This document shows, piece by piece, positions 1 through 9,036 of a DNA stretch of 64,000 nt. Made by a program: the position numbers and the translations under genes. Origin of the DNA: Haloarcula sp. CBA1129 (GTDB taxonomy: Archaea > Halobacteriota > Halobacteria > Halobacteriales > Haloarculaceae); contig NZ_RKSM01000001.1 in assembly GCF_008729015.1 (NCBI RefSeq), positions 3,100,001 through 3,164,000 of the forward strand, read 5' to 3'. Within the stretch, counting starts at the first letter, position 1, and every line of letters begins with the position of its first letter. Below the pieces are notes generated by a model. It saw nothing but the letters and a program-made list of their open reading frames with translations. It was not told where the DNA came from and ran no database searches.

Positions 1-1173
1 GTCTCCGAAACGGCCAGACACACACCGCTTGATTACTCGCACACGTTTTCGGCGATGACCGGCGCGGATATCCATCTCAAGCTCGAACTGTTCCAGCGCA
101 CGGGGTCGTTCAAGATTCGAGGTGCGACCAACCGCATCGCGTCGCTCTCAGACGCTGAACGGGAGGCTGGTGTTGTCACAGCGAGTGCCGGCAACCACGC
201 ACAGGGTGTCGCACTGGCAGCCACGCGAATCGGCGTCGATTCGAAGATCGTGATGCCGGAACGGGCACCAGTCTCGAAGGTGAAGGCGACCCGGAGCTAC
301 GGCGGTAACGTAGTCCTCCACGGTCGGGACTACGACGCGGCCGCCGAACACGCTCACGAACTCGAGCGCGAGGAGGGCCGGACCTACGTCCACGCCTTCG
401 ACGACGAGAAAGTGATGGCAGGGCAGGGGACCATCGGACTGGAGATCTACGAGGACCTCCCCGGTGTGGATACGGTCGTCGTTCCTATCGGCGGCGGCGG
501 ACTCATCAGCGGTATCGCAACGGCGCTCAAAGGCAAGGACGAAAGCATCCGTGTCATCGGTGTACAGGCCGAGGGAGCCTCCAGCGTGGCCGAATCTCTG
601 GAGAAAGGTCACCGCATCGAACGCGACAGCGTCGAGACCATTGCCGACGGCATCGCCACTCGCACTGTCGGTGAGCAGACGTTTGAGGTCATCAGCGAAC
701 GCGTCGACGAGGTCGTGACGGTGTCGGACTCGGAGATCGCTGTCGCCCTGACCACGCTACTTGAGCGCTCGAAAACGCTTGCCGAGGGTGCGGGTGCCGT
801 CGCGTTGGCCGCCGTCATGGAGGAGAAGTTCGACTTCGAGGACGACGAGACGATCGTCCCCGCGCTGTGTGGTGGCAACATCGACCTGAATATGTTGACT
901 AACGTCATCATGCGCGGCCTCGTCGAGACCGGCCGCTATCTCAAGATTCGGACCGTCCTACAGGACCGACCCGGCGCGCTGGAAGAACTCGTCGAGGTCC
1001 TTTCACGCGAGCAGGTCAACATCTACGGCATCGAGCACGACCGGACCAGCCGCGACGTAGCGATGAGTTCGGCCGAAGTCGAACTGGATCTGGAGACTCG
1101 CGGCCCCGACCACGTCGACGCACTCATCGACGCGCTCACCGACGAGGGGTATGAGGTCGACGTGCTCGTCTGA
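1..1173 (+). CDS. ilvA: Threonine ammonia-lyase (threonine dehydratase), 5' end outside window
   Basis: PLP enzyme that deaminates threonine to 2-oxobutyrate, the entry step to isoleucine. The reading frame is open from base 1 and already reads family sequence (HTPLDYSHTFSAMTGADIHL), so the true start lies upstream and the ATG at 55 is internal. The PLP lysine sits in TGSFKIRGA (codon at 112-114), followed by SAGNHAQG and the glycine loop IGGGGLISG that holds the cofactor phosphate. The last ~75 residues (TVLQDRPGALEELVEVLSRE) form an ACT-type domain, suggesting allosteric control by an amino acid. A catabolic threonine or serine dehydratase is the main alternative. Confidence 0.92.
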   Translation, partial: VSETARHTPLDYSHTFSAMTGADIHLKLELFQRTGSFKIRGATNRIASLSDAEREAGVVTASAGNHAQGVALAATRIGVDSKIVMPERAPVSKVKATRSYGGNVVLHGRDYDAAAEHAHELEREEGRTYVHAFDDEKVMAGQGTIGLEIYEDLPGVDTVVVPIGGGGLISGIATALKGKDESIRVIGVQAEGASSVAESLEKGHRIERDSVETIADGIATRTVGEQTFEVISERVDEVVTVSDSEIAVALTTLLERSKTLAEGAGAVALAAVMEEKFDFEDDETIVPALCGGNIDLNMLTNVIMRGLVETGRYLKIRTVLQDRPGALEELVEVLSREQVNIYGIEHDRTSRDVAMSSAEVELDLETRGPDHVDALIDALTDEGYEVDVLV

Positions 1174-1345
1174 CCGGACGGGCTGTGGCTCGAATGCTCA
1201 CGCCCTCGGCTTCTTGCCGCTGTCGCTTGTCGCGGCTCTGCGTTGATTCCGGCGATGTTTTAGCCGCGGCGGCCACCGATTCGTGTATGCGATGGCCTGC
1301 ACGTCCCGTCTCAGTCGAGACAACAGCACGGAGTGGAGGGCGCTG

Positions 1346-1549
1346 ATGGACCCGCGAACGAAGGCCAGTCTGCTGTGGGGCGTCGTCGGGGGCCTCGCGT
1401 TTCTGGTTCTCGTTCAGGGCTACGAGCTGCTGGCCGGGACGCCGGTGTCGATATCGGCCAAAGCTGGTGTCGCCGTAGCCGTCGGTGTCGGGGCGACGCT
1501 TGCCTCCTACCGTATGCAGTCGCGGCTGTTCGGAAACGAAAGCCCTTAA
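1346..1549 (+). CDS. Small two-helix membrane protein, unknown function
   Basis: Predicted 67-residue protein with two hydrophobic segments (about residues 9-30 and 38-54) and a short charged tail. The ATG at 1346 is chosen because the protein then opens directly on a short basic N-terminus before the first helix; an in-frame ATG at 1283 would add 21 residues of poor composition. It lies 30 bp upstream of tRNA-Ser on the same strand, so the two could share a transcript. I do not recognise a named family; it resembles conserved haloarchaeal small membrane proteins. Confidence 0.6.
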   Translation: MDPRTKASLLWGVVGGLAFLVLVQGYELLAGTPVSISAKAGVAVAVGVGATLASYRMQSRLFGNESP

Positions 1550-1578
1550 TCGCCCGCCCTCGCACTCTCGAAACACGA

Positions 1579-1660
1579 GCCAGGATGGCCGAACGGTAAG
1601 GCGCACGCCTGGAAAGCGTGTTCCCTTTCGGGATTCTGGGTTCAAATCCCAGTCCTGGCG
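1579..1660 (+). tRNA. tRNA-Ser (GGA)
   Basis: Acceptor arm GCCAGGA (1579-1585) pairs with TCCTGGC (1653-1659), followed by discriminator G. The anticodon stem CACGC/GCGTG encloses loop CTGGAAA, giving anticodon GGA at 1611-1613. A long variable arm (ttccctttcgggat) and T arm CTGGG-TTCAAAT-CCCAG complete a class II tRNA, as expected for serine. There is no encoded CCA and no intron. Confidence 0.95.
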
Positions 1661-1767
1661 TCTTCTGTGACTGACTGCGAGTGAGAAGCGACAGCGTCCG
1701 TTACATTTTCCTCCCGCCACTGTGCCCACCGCACCGTTTTCCCGCCCCCAGCACTGATACGTGAGCG

Positions 1768-3246
1768 ATGGTCGACCAGCGTGACGGCGACGAGATAGAC
1801 CTGCTGGACTCCTCGATTCGGACGACCAGCGGGGCGCTGTTCTCGACGACGCTGTTCGTTCTCAGCGGCATCGTCTACGCGTTCGTCACGTCGCCCGCGG
1901 CGACTGGGACGTACTTTTTCATCAGTATCTCAGTCTCACTCGTCCTCCGCCCGATTCGGGGCATCAGCCAGACGCTGCAGAAGGTCGGTAGCGAACGGGG
2001 CGAAGCGGTCGGCCCGTATCTCGGACTGGCAATGCTATTCGCCAGCGGATATCTCCTCGTCGCCGGCGGAGCTGTGGTTGCACTGGCCGGCCCCATTGTC
2101 AGCAACACGGTTGTTTCGCCGGGATTGCTCGCCCCTGTCGGTCTGTACGCCCTCGCCGTTGCGCTGTCGATGATTGCGACGAGTCTGGTCGGAGCCATCG
2201 GCTACCCGAGCGTAGAGACGTGGCTCACCGGAACACAGAGCGCTATCCAGCTCAGCATCCTGCTGGCACTGGCTCCGACACTGGCGACTGCCGGCGACCT
2301 ACTGCTCGTCGTGGCCGGGGTTCGGCTAGCGGTGCTCGTTCCCGTCACTGTCGCGCTGGGCGTCGTCCCGACCTTGCCGGACCGACACGCTATCGACCGG
2401 GCTTGGAACTTCGCCAAGTGGAGTGTCCCGGACCAGATTTTCGACCGCTTGTCTTACAATATGCCGGTGTACGTACTGGGCGTCGTTGCGACACCGGCGG
2501 CCGTCGGTATCTACGAGGCCGCCGACCGGTTCGCCGATTTCGGCGCGACGATTTCTTGGCGGCTCTCCTCCCCGCTGCTCACGAAGGTCAGCGGGGACGC
2601 CTCCGCCGGCGACACACAGCTTGCCTACCTCGACGGGGCGATTACCGGTGGGACGGGCGTTACATTCGTCGTTTTCGGCTATCTGCTGGCTGCACACGAT
2701 GTCGTCGCGCGGATCGCCTTCGCCGGCTCCGAGAGCGTCTTCTCGACAACTGTCCTGCTCGTCGGCGGTGTGAACATCCTCCGTGGCTTCTGGACGCTCA
2801 CCTCACACGCCATGGAGGGTGTCGGGAAACCGAGCGTGAGCTTCCGGACGAAGCTCTATGGACTGGTGTTCAGCGTTCCAGTGCCGGCTATCTTCGGGGC
2901 GGAGTTCGGGGCGGTCGCCGGAGCGGCCGGCTACGGCGTGATGAATCTGGTAATCTTCGGGTACGTCCTTTACTACTCCCGGACCGTCTTCGGGCGGATT
3001 CCACTCGATTCCATGGTCGCGGCGTCTCTCGCTGTCGGCCTCGGCGTCTCGTTCGCACTCACGACCGGCGCAGTTGCAGGCCTCACGCGCACTGCCCTCT
3101 CCCCGATTGTCGTCGCCAGCGTGGCCGCTGTGATCTGTCTTGCCGGCTTCAGCGGCTTCCTTGTGGCTGTGTCCGCACCGGCTCGACTTGTCGCTACTCG
3201 CACGGCAACGCTGTGGCGCGGCCGGGTTCGATCCCTGTTCGAGTGA
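1768..3246 (+). CDS. Polysaccharide/lipid-linked oligosaccharide flippase-like membrane protein
   Basis: A 492-residue protein with about 12-14 hydrophobic segments and short charged loops, matching the oligosaccharide flippase (Wzx/MOP superfamily) architecture. Such proteins flip lipid-linked glycans across the membrane for S-layer N-glycosylation or exopolysaccharide synthesis. Typical features are the N-terminal paired helices, PIRGISQTLQK in an early loop, and the mid-protein stretch EAADRFADFGATISWRLSSP. No glycosyltransferase genes flank it, so its glycan substrate cannot be inferred. It stands alone between tRNA-Ser and a convergent VOC gene. Confidence 0.8.
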   Translation: MVDQRDGDEIDLLDSSIRTTSGALFSTTLFVLSGIVYAFVTSPAATGTYFFISISVSLVLRPIRGISQTLQKVGSERGEAVGPYLGLAMLFASGYLLVAGGAVVALAGPIVSNTVVSPGLLAPVGLYALAVALSMIATSLVGAIGYPSVETWLTGTQSAIQLSILLALAPTLATAGDLLLVVAGVRLAVLVPVTVALGVVPTLPDRHAIDRAWNFAKWSVPDQIFDRLSYNMPVYVLGVVATPAAVGIYEAADRFADFGATISWRLSSPLLTKVSGDASAGDTQLAYLDGAITGGTGVTFVVFGYLLAAHDVVARIAFAGSESVFSTTVLLVGGVNILRGFWTLTSHAMEGVGKPSVSFRTKLYGLVFSVPVPAIFGAEFGAVAGAAGYGVMNLVIFGYVLYYSRTVFGRIPLDSMVAASLAVGLGVSFALTTGAVAGLTRTALSPIVVASVAAVICLAGFSGFLVAVSAPARLVATRTATLWRGRVRSLFE

Positions 3247-3275
3247 GTGCCGCTCGTCCGTTCGGACGCCGCTGG

Positions 3276-3647
3276 TCAGAGCCAGCGGTAGAACTCCAGC
3301 GTGTACCCTTCGGGGTCCTCGACGAAGGCGGCGAAGGCGTCGGCGGCGTCGATTTCCGTCGGTTCGAGCACCGGCGCAGCGCCGGCGTCGATGGCCGTCT
3401 CGAAGGTTTCCTCGACGTTCTCGACGGTGAACGCGATATGGTCCACGTCGGCGCGGTTCGGCGCGACCGGGGTGGTTCGGTCGGGGTCGTAGCGCAGTTG
3501 CAGGTCGCCATCGCCGTCCCGGCCGAGGTAGACGTTCTCGACGCCGTCGAGCGTGAAACGGTTGGTCTCCTCGAAGCCCAGCGCGTCGTAGAACTCTATC
3601 GCGCGGTCGAGGTCCGAGACGCAAATCGCGGTGTGTGCGAGGTCCAT
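3276..3647 (-). CDS. VOC/glyoxalase superfamily protein
   Basis: A 123-residue single-domain vicinal-oxygen-chelate protein. Two beta-alpha-beta-beta-beta repeats are visible: MDLAHTAICVSDLDRAIEFY at the start and DHIAFTVENVEETFETA from residue 69, ending DPEGYTLEFYRWL. Candidate metal ligands are His5, Glu at residue 48-50 region, His70 and Glu118, as in glyoxalase I. The ATG at 3647 begins directly at the conserved first strand. Substrate is unknown: lactoylglutathione lyase annotation is common, but haloarchaea use other thiols. Confidence 0.85.
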   Translation of the reverse strand: MDLAHTAICVSDLDRAIEFYDALGFEETNRFTLDGVENVYLGRDGDGDLQLRYDPDRTTPVAPNRADVDHIAFTVENVEETFETAIDAGAAPVLEPTEIDAADAFAAFVEDPEGYTLEFYRWL

Positions 3648-3705
3648 GGGCCGCGGTTGTGTACGGGGCGAAATGAGTGTGCCGGTACCGGGGCTGTCGC
3701 GGCCG

Positions 3706-4584
3706 CTACAGCAGGTCGCCGCGGGCGACGGGCACGACGCTGCCGCCGACCCGGACGGTGATGTCCTCGCCGCTGCCGGCCGTCGAGAGGTGCAACAGCG
3801 ACGGCCGCCCCATCTCGTATCCCTGTTCGACGCGCGCATCGACGGCGGGGCTCCCGAGCATCTCGTGGCGGGCGAGATACGCCGCCAGACAGCCGTTCGA
3901 GGAGCCGGTCGCCGGGTCTTCCAGAACATCGTAGAACGGCGCGAACACGCGGACTGCGAGGTCGTTGTCGTCGCTTCGCGGGTCCCGGGAGACGGCAAGA
4001 ACGTTCTTGGCCTCTCGGTCGCCGGTGACGGCGTCGTAGGCGTCGCGGTCCAACTCGATGGCTTCCAGCGCGTCGCGGTCGGCCACCGGGACGACGATTG
4101 TCGGCAGTCCTGTCGAGACGATTGCCACCGGCCAATCGTGATCCAGTCGGTCAGCCGGCAGGCCGAGTACGGCGGCAAGGTCCGCGTGGGCCAACTGTTC
4201 GCCGAACTCGGGGGACTGCTGTGTCATCCATAGGGTTTCGCGACCGTCGCGCCCTCGTACTTCGACCGGGACTTCGCCGACAGGCAGGTCCAGCGTCACC
4301 GTCTCCGGTTGCCCCTCGGCCAGATGGTCCCGGATGACCTGTGCGGTCCCGAGGGTGGGGTGGCCGGCGAAGGGGACCTCGGCCGCGGGAGTGAAGATAC
4401 GAACCGGCCACGCGCCATCGCTTGGCTCCCCGGTGACGAACGTCGTCTCCGAGTAGTCCATCTCGGCGGCGATGGCCTGCATCTCGTTTTCGTGCAGGTC
4501 GTTAGCGCTGGTCACGACAGCGAGCTGGTTCCCGGTGTATCGCTCCCGCGCGAACACGTCGACGATGTGGAACGGATGGGACAT
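3706..4584 (-). CDS. PhzF family isomerase
   Basis: A 292-residue PhzF/diaminopimelate-epimerase-fold protein. The N-terminus HIVDVFARERYTGNQLAVV and the following YSETTFV are characteristic; the glutamate in SETTF is the usual general acid/base. The second half carries DPATGSSNGCLAAYL, the family's glycine-rich active-site loop. The start at 4584 places the conserved FHIVDVF at residue 5. There are no phenazine genes nearby, so it is probably a general isomerase rather than part of phenazine synthesis. It is divergent from the DJ-1/PfpI gene. Confidence 0.88.
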   Translation of the reverse strand: MSHPFHIVDVFARERYTGNQLAVVTSANDLHENEMQAIAAEMDYSETTFVTGEPSDGAWPVRIFTPAAEVPFAGHPTLGTAQVIRDHLAEGQPETVTLDLPVGEVPVEVRGRDGRETLWMTQQSPEFGEQLAHADLAAVLGLPADRLDHDWPVAIVSTGLPTIVVPVADRDALEAIELDRDAYDAVTGDREAKNVLAVSRDPRSDDNDLAVRVFAPFYDVLEDPATGSSNGCLAAYLARHEMLGSPAVDARVEQGYEMGRPSLLHLSTAGSGEDITVRVGGSVVPVARGDLL

Positions 4585-4692
4585 ATCTGTTTGCTCGACG
4601 GCGTCGCCAAAGAACGCTCCGGACGATAGTGGAACGACACCAAGTGACACGAGACCACCGAACTATTTGCCACCGTCAATCCTGTTGTGGGC

Positions 4693-5304
4693 ATGGACGC
4701 TGTCGCAATCGCCTGTTTCGACGGGTTCGACGAACTGGACGCCATCGGTCCCTACGAGGTGTTCGAGAACGCGGCGCGCTTCGGCGCGTCGTGGGACGTG
4801 ACGCTTCGCTCGGTACGCGAGTCCGATATAGTCACCGCGAGCCACGGGCTTCGAGTCGAACCGGACGGGCCGCTCGCCGACGTTGCCCCGGACCTGCTCG
4901 TCGTGGCCGGCGGCGGCTGGAATGACCGAAGTGAGGCCGGTGTCTGGACGGAGATCGAGCGCGGAGACCTACCCGACGCTGTGGCGGCGGCCCACGACCG
5001 CGGTGCGACTGTCGCCGGCGTCTGTACCGGCGGCATGGTCCTCTCACGGGCCGGCCTGCTCGACGGCCGTCCGGCGGTGACACACGGCGGCGCAATCGAG
5101 GACCTGCGAGCGACTGCCGCCGAGGTGGTCGACGCCCGGGTCGTCGACGACGGCGATGTCCTGACCTGTGGCGGCGTCACGTCCGGACTGGATCTCGCGG
5201 TGCATCTCGTCGAGCGCGAATGGGGCGCGGACGTGGCTGCCGCTGTCTGTGACGAAATGGAATACGAGCCGCGTGGGAGCGTCTTCGGCGACGAATCGGC
5301 CTAA
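4693..5304 (+). CDS. DJ-1/PfpI (class I glutamine amidotransferase-like) family protein
   Basis: A 203-residue DJ-1/PfpI protein. The N-terminus AIACFDGFDELDAIGPYEVF fits the subgroup related to the sensor domain of GlxA/AraC regulators. The nucleophile elbow is AGVCTGGMVLSRAGLL, with the cysteine near residue 115, followed by VTHGG. The ATG at 4693 is preferred over the GTG at 4687 because it sits directly before the first strand. The domain may act as an isonitrile hydratase, glyoxalase or chaperone-like enzyme; the sequence alone does not decide. A TATA-like aactatttg lies about 30 bp upstream. Confidence 0.85.
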   Translation: MDAVAIACFDGFDELDAIGPYEVFENAARFGASWDVTLRSVRESDIVTASHGLRVEPDGPLADVAPDLLVVAGGGWNDRSEAGVWTEIERGDLPDAVAAAHDRGATVAGVCTGGMVLSRAGLLDGRPAVTHGGAIEDLRATAAEVVDARVVDDGDVLTCGGVTSGLDLAVHLVEREWGADVAAAVCDEMEYEPRGSVFGDESA

Positions 5305-5319
5305 CGAGCGGGCGCGGAG

Positions 5320-6393
5320 TCAGGCGTTCGCGCGGGCGTCGTCGAGCAAGGCCTGCACGTCGACGGCCTCGCCCGTTTCGCTGCTCTCGATGGCGGCGAA
5401 GACGATAGCCATGGATTCGAGCACGCTGTCGACGTTTGTCGGCATCGGCTCGCCGCCGTCGACCCAGTCACAGAACTGCTCGATGAGCCAAGCGTTTTTC
5501 CAGTGAGGGCGCTCGGCGAGCGGCACTGTCTTGCCGTCGCCCTTGCCGATACTCTCGAAGTTCCCGGTGTCGTACGCGTCGACGTGGAACCGCTCGACGT
5601 CGCGGCGGTCGAGCACGACGGTCTGGTCCGAGCACTCGGCGCGGAACTGCTCGTGGCCCCAGCCGTTCAGCGTCGTCGCGTTGGCGTAGCTGCCCTCGTA
5701 CTGGGCGCGGGTGCCATCGGCGAAGTGCAGCGTCACGAGGCCGGTGCAGTCGCCGTCGTAGTCTGCCTCCTCGGGCGTCCACGTCTCGGCGTACACTCGT
5801 TCACAGGGTGAATCGGCCAACGACGCGAGGATGTCGAGGTGGTGAATTGCGCCGTCGAGCAGGAGCATATCGTCCATCTCGTAGACGTAGTCGGCATAGA
5901 AGCCGCGCTCGCGGACGTTACCCGTGTACCGGGCCGTCAGATAGTCGATGTCGCCGGCCTCCTCGACAGCCCGCCGGAACGTCGTCTTGTCCTGATCGAA
6001 CCGGTGGCTCATCGTGACACCCATCTTCTTGCCGGCCTCGTTGACCTTCTCGGCGACCCGAACCGATGCCTCCAGCGTGTCGGCAATCGGCTTCTCCGAA
6101 ATGATGTGTAGGTCGTGGGCGAGCGCCGTCTCTACGACGGCCTCGTGGGTCGCCGGCGGCGTCACGATCGAACAGATGTCAGCCGGGCGCTCAGAGAGTG
6201 CGGTTTCGAGGTCGGTGTAGCACTCCTCGGGCGACAGCCCGAGTTCCTGTTCAGCCAGTTCGTGCCGGTCCGGGTCGGTGTCGACCGCGGCGACGACCTC
6301 GATTCGGTCGTCGTGTACGTTCGGCGGAATCGCGTCAGTCGCCCAGGTGGAGCCCTGTCCCCCCAGACCGACGTGGACTAATCTGTGTGTCAT
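5320..6393 (-). CDS. Gfo/Idh/MocA family oxidoreductase
   Basis: A 357-residue NAD(P)-dependent oxidoreductase. The Rossmann motif VHVGLGGQGSTWATDAIP is at residues 6-23. EKPIADTLEASV contains the conserved EKP lysine of the family. The C-terminal half has the alpha/beta substrate-binding domain, including LLLDGAIHHLDILASL with its HHxD-like active-site motif. Members oxidise sugars or inositols; the substrate is not deducible here because no sugar genes adjoin. Convergent with the DJ-1/PfpI gene. Confidence 0.9.
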   Translation of the reverse strand: MTHRLVHVGLGGQGSTWATDAIPPNVHDDRIEVVAAVDTDPDRHELAEQELGLSPEECYTDLETALSERPADICSIVTPPATHEAVVETALAHDLHIISEKPIADTLEASVRVAEKVNEAGKKMGVTMSHRFDQDKTTFRRAVEEAGDIDYLTARYTGNVRERGFYADYVYEMDDMLLLDGAIHHLDILASLADSPCERVYAETWTPEEADYDGDCTGLVTLHFADGTRAQYEGSYANATTLNGWGHEQFRAECSDQTVVLDRRDVERFHVDAYDTGNFESIGKGDGKTVPLAERPHWKNAWLIEQFCDWVDGGEPMPTNVDSVLESMAIVFAAIESSETGEAVDVQALLDDARANA

Positions 6394-6435
6394 GGCTTCG
6401 TTATCGCTTCGAGGAATAAATGCTGCACTATCTCA

Positions 6436-7371
6436 TCAGTACTCGTCTGCGTCCGGGAACTCGACGCGGCGCTCCATCCCGTCTTCGGCGAGGACGACCT
6501 CGCCGTCGAACGCGTCGCGGGCTTCCGCCACGAGCTGGTCGGCGCTCGCAGCGTAGCGCGTCGAGATATGGGTCAGTACCAGCGTTGACGCACCGGCCTG
6601 CCGCGCCACGTCGGCGGCCTCCCGGGCGGTGGAGTGGGCCGTCGCCTTCGCCCGCTCTTTCCGGTCCTCGGCGAAGGTGGCGTCGTGGACGAGCAGGTCC
6701 GCATCCACGCTTGCCTCGATGACACTCTCTTTCGGAAGCGTGTCGCCGGTGTAGACGAACCGCCGGCCGGGACGGGACGGCCCGACGACGGCCTCCGGCT
6801 GGATGGTCTCGCCATCGTGTTCGACGGCCTCTCCACGATGAAGCTTGGAGTACTTCGGCCCCGGTGGGATGCCGAACTCTTCTTCGGCCTTCCCTCGGTC
6901 GAACTTCCCCTTCCGGTCGTCCTCGTCGAGGACGTAGCCGACGCTGGCGCAACGATGGGCTGTCTCGATAGCGCGGATTTCGTACTCCGGGCGGTCGAGG
7001 ACCACGTCGCCGGCCGACACTTCGTTGATTCGGACGGGAAACGATGGTGTCGTCCCGTTGGCTTGGATGAGTTGCTTGATGTTCCCGCGCGTGCCCGCTG
7101 GCGTGTGGATGGCGATGGGGCGGTCGCGTTCGTTGAAGTCCCACGTCTGGAGCAGGCCCGGAATCCCGAGCACGTGGTCGCCGTGAAGATGCGTGACGAA
7201 CAGGTGGTCGATAGCGAAGCCGGTGCCATAGCGCATCATCTGTCGCTGTGTGCCCTCGCCGCAGTCGAAGAGGAGGTAGTCGCCGTCGCGATTGACGAAG
7301 ATGCTGCTCGTGTTGCGCTGGGTCGTCGGCACGGCCCCACTCGTCCCCAGAAACGTCACGCGCATAGTCAT
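6436..7371 (-). CDS. rnz: Ribonuclease Z (tRNA 3' endonuclease)
   Basis: A 311-residue metallo-beta-lactamase-fold nuclease that trims the 3' trailer from pre-tRNAs. The N-terminus TFLGTSGAVPTTQRNTSS is typical of RNase Z. THLHGDHVLGIPGLL is the zinc-binding HxHxDH motif. Further ligands lie in VHDATFAEDR and LTHISTRY. Length is that of the short, homodimeric form. All four tRNA families in this window lack an encoded CCA, so 3' trimming by this enzyme followed by CCA addition would be needed. Confidence 0.95.
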   Translation of the reverse strand: MTMRVTFLGTSGAVPTTQRNTSSIFVNRDGDYLLFDCGEGTQRQMMRYGTGFAIDHLFVTHLHGDHVLGIPGLLQTWDFNERDRPIAIHTPAGTRGNIKQLIQANGTTPSFPVRINEVSAGDVVLDRPEYEIRAIETAHRCASVGYVLDEDDRKGKFDRGKAEEEFGIPPGPKYSKLHRGEAVEHDGETIQPEAVVGPSRPGRRFVYTGDTLPKESVIEASVDADLLVHDATFAEDRKERAKATAHSTAREAADVARQAGASTLVLTHISTRYAASADQLVAEARDAFDGEVVLAEDGMERRVEFPDADEY

Positions 7372-7749
7372 CGCATCCTCTACTGTCGACGGGTAAACCG
7401 GTGTCGAAAGGACGTCGCCACGGGCGAGGTAGCACTCTCTGTCTGGCCCGGCTGGGTTGTTGCGACACCTGTTTTCGTGTCACTTAGTGAGCCGGTAATC
7501 TGTAGTGAGCGGCAATAGCGGCTGCTAGCCGATATCTCAGCTCGTCTCGTGTTCTTCTCTGTCTGGACTTAATCACCAGCAAACAAATGTACCGCTGGGT
7601 GACTGTCACTCAGTCTCAATTTCCCGACCCGGCGGTAACAACCGATAGCTTAGCAGGTAATTATGTTCTGTTGAACTGTCTCCTCGGTTTATGTGTCACT
7701 CACTCGTTGCATCGTTCGCATTGCCTTCCGATCACTGCAGGACCGAATC
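7372..7749. other. 378-bp intergenic region, probable promoter of the repeat protein
   Basis: No coding frame here is convincing on either strand. The part near 7640-7690 is AT-richer than its surroundings (gtaattatgttctg) and probably contains the promoter of the secreted repeat protein. A near-palindrome, gactgtcactcagtc, lies around 7601-7615. The 5' half belongs to the upstream side of rnz. Confidence 0.4.
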
Positions 7750-9009
7750 ATGATACAAACTCGTACACTCGCCGTTTTCGCTGCGCTACTCGTCGTCGGC
7801 GGCCTCACCGCACAGGTCGGGGCTGTACCGGGCGTGACAGCACAACAGGAATCGCCGCTCGAACACGCCGCAAACACAGGGGTCACCGTCGACTCTCTGA
7901 CTGCGCCACAGAGCGTCACACCGAACTCGACTACTGATGTGGCCGCGACAGTCACGAACACCGAGGACGCCACGGTGACCGAGTCCGTGGCGTTCCGCTT
8001 TGACGGCGCTGTCGCCGACCGGACGCTCGTCACGCTCGAACCAAACGAGAGCACGACCGTCCAGTTCTCCGCAGACACGACTGGCGTCGAACCCGGCGAC
8101 TACCGCCACGGCGTCTTCACCAGCGACGACGGGCAGGTCGCCGCGGTCACTGTCTCCGACTCGTTCACGCTGGAGCGCTTCGACGCACCGACGAGCGCCG
8201 CCGTCGGTGACAACATCACCGTCGACGCGACCGTCGCCAACCCGAACGAGTTCAACACGACCCAGACCGTCGAGTTCCGACTAGGTGGCCAGCCGCTCGC
8301 CGCCGAGTCCGTGACTCTCGACGCGAACGAATCAACTGACGTGACGTTCACCATCGACACGACCGGTATCGAGCCGGAGACATACACTCATAGTGTCTTC
8401 ACGCGCGACGACGGTGCGTTCGCCGAGATCACTATCAAGTCTGCTGTCGACACACCTGAAGAACCGCCCGCAAACGAGACTGAAGAACCGCCCGCAAACG
8501 AGACTGAAGAACCGCCCGCAAACGAGACTGAAGAACCGCCCGCAAACGAGACTGAAGAACCGCCCGCAAACGAGACTGAAGAACCGCCCGCAAACGACAC
8601 CGAAGAGCCGCCAGCGAACGACACCGAAGAACCGCCCGCCAACGACACTGAAGAACCGCCCACCAACGAGACCGAAGAACCGCCAGCGAACGACACCGAA
8701 GAGCCGCCAGCGAACGAGACTGAAGAACCGCCAGCGAACGAGACTGAAGAACCGCCCACCAACGACACCGAAGAACCGCCCGCAAACGACACTGAAGAAC
8801 CGCCCGCCAACGACACCGAAGAGCCGCCAGCGAACAACACCGAAGAGCCGCCAGCGAACAACACCGAAGAGCCGCCAGCGAACAACACCGAAGAGCCGCC
8901 AGCGAACAACACCGAAGAGCCGCCCGCCAACGAGACTGACGAGTCGGCTGAAGCCGAGACAGACGAGACAGACGAGACGACTGAGGAAGCAGCGACGACA
9001 GAAGGCTAA
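7750..9009 (+). CDS. Secreted CARDB-like protein with 20 tandem N-glycosylation-sequon repeats
   Basis: A 419-residue predicted exported protein. Residues 1-32 are a Sec-type signal peptide (TLAVFAALLVVGGLTAQVGA). Two beta-sandwich modules of the CARDB/NEW3 kind follow at about 38-135 and 137-236, each ending with YRHGVFTSDDG or YTHSVFTRDDG. Residues 237-396 are exactly 20 copies of an 8-residue unit EEPP(A/T)N(E/D/N)T, and residues 397-419 are an acidic Thr-rich tail. Every repeat contains Asn-X-Thr, an archaeal N-glycosylation sequon. There is no C-terminal anchor or PGF-CTERM, so it is probably released or bound to other surface proteins. The ATG at 7750 is chosen because it opens the signal peptide. 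Function unknown. Confidence 0.85.
   Translation: MIQTRTLAVFAALLVVGGLTAQVGAVPGVTAQQESPLEHAANTGVTVDSLTAPQSVTPNSTTDVAATVTNTEDATVTESVAFRFDGAVADRTLVTLEPNESTTVQFSADTTGVEPGDYRHGVFTSDDGQVAAVTVSDSFTLERFDAPTSAAVGDNITVDATVANPNEFNTTQTVEFRLGGQPLAAESVTLDANESTDVTFTIDTTGIEPETYTHSVFTRDDGAFAEITIKSAVDTPEEPPANETEEPPANETEEPPANETEEPPANETEEPPANETEEPPANDTEEPPANDTEEPPANDTEEPPTNETEEPPANDTEEPPANETEEPPANETEEPPTNDTEEPPANDTEEPPANDTEEPPANNTEEPPANNTEEPPANNTEEPPANNTEEPPANETDESAEAETDETDETTEEAATTEG
8458..8937 (+). repeat. 24-bp tandem repeat array, 20 units
   Basis: Twenty in-frame 24-nt units encoding EEPPANET variants. The first five units are almost identical in DNA sequence, and units 16-19 (EEPPANNT) form a second homogeneous block. 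Units between them mix GAG/GAC, GCG/GCC/ACC variants. This patchy homogeneity indicates expansion by slippage or unequal recombination in separate bursts. Confidence 0.97.
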
Positions 9010-9036
9010 TCCGCGCCACCCTGTCACCCGTTCACA

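Noticed and set aside
2220-3761. A 513-codon plus-strand frame over the flippase and VOC genes
   Set aside because: The product is Arg-rich and unlike any family, the typical shadow of GC-rich haloarchaeal coding DNA; both overlapped genes have clear family signatures.
8458-8937. CRISPR-like interpretation of the 24-bp repeats
   Set aside because: Repeats are contiguous and in frame, with no spacers, and they encode a protein.
8332-9027. Long minus-strand open frames across the repeat array
   Set aside because: They are periodic shadows of the plus-strand octapeptide repeats, with low-complexity product and no start context.
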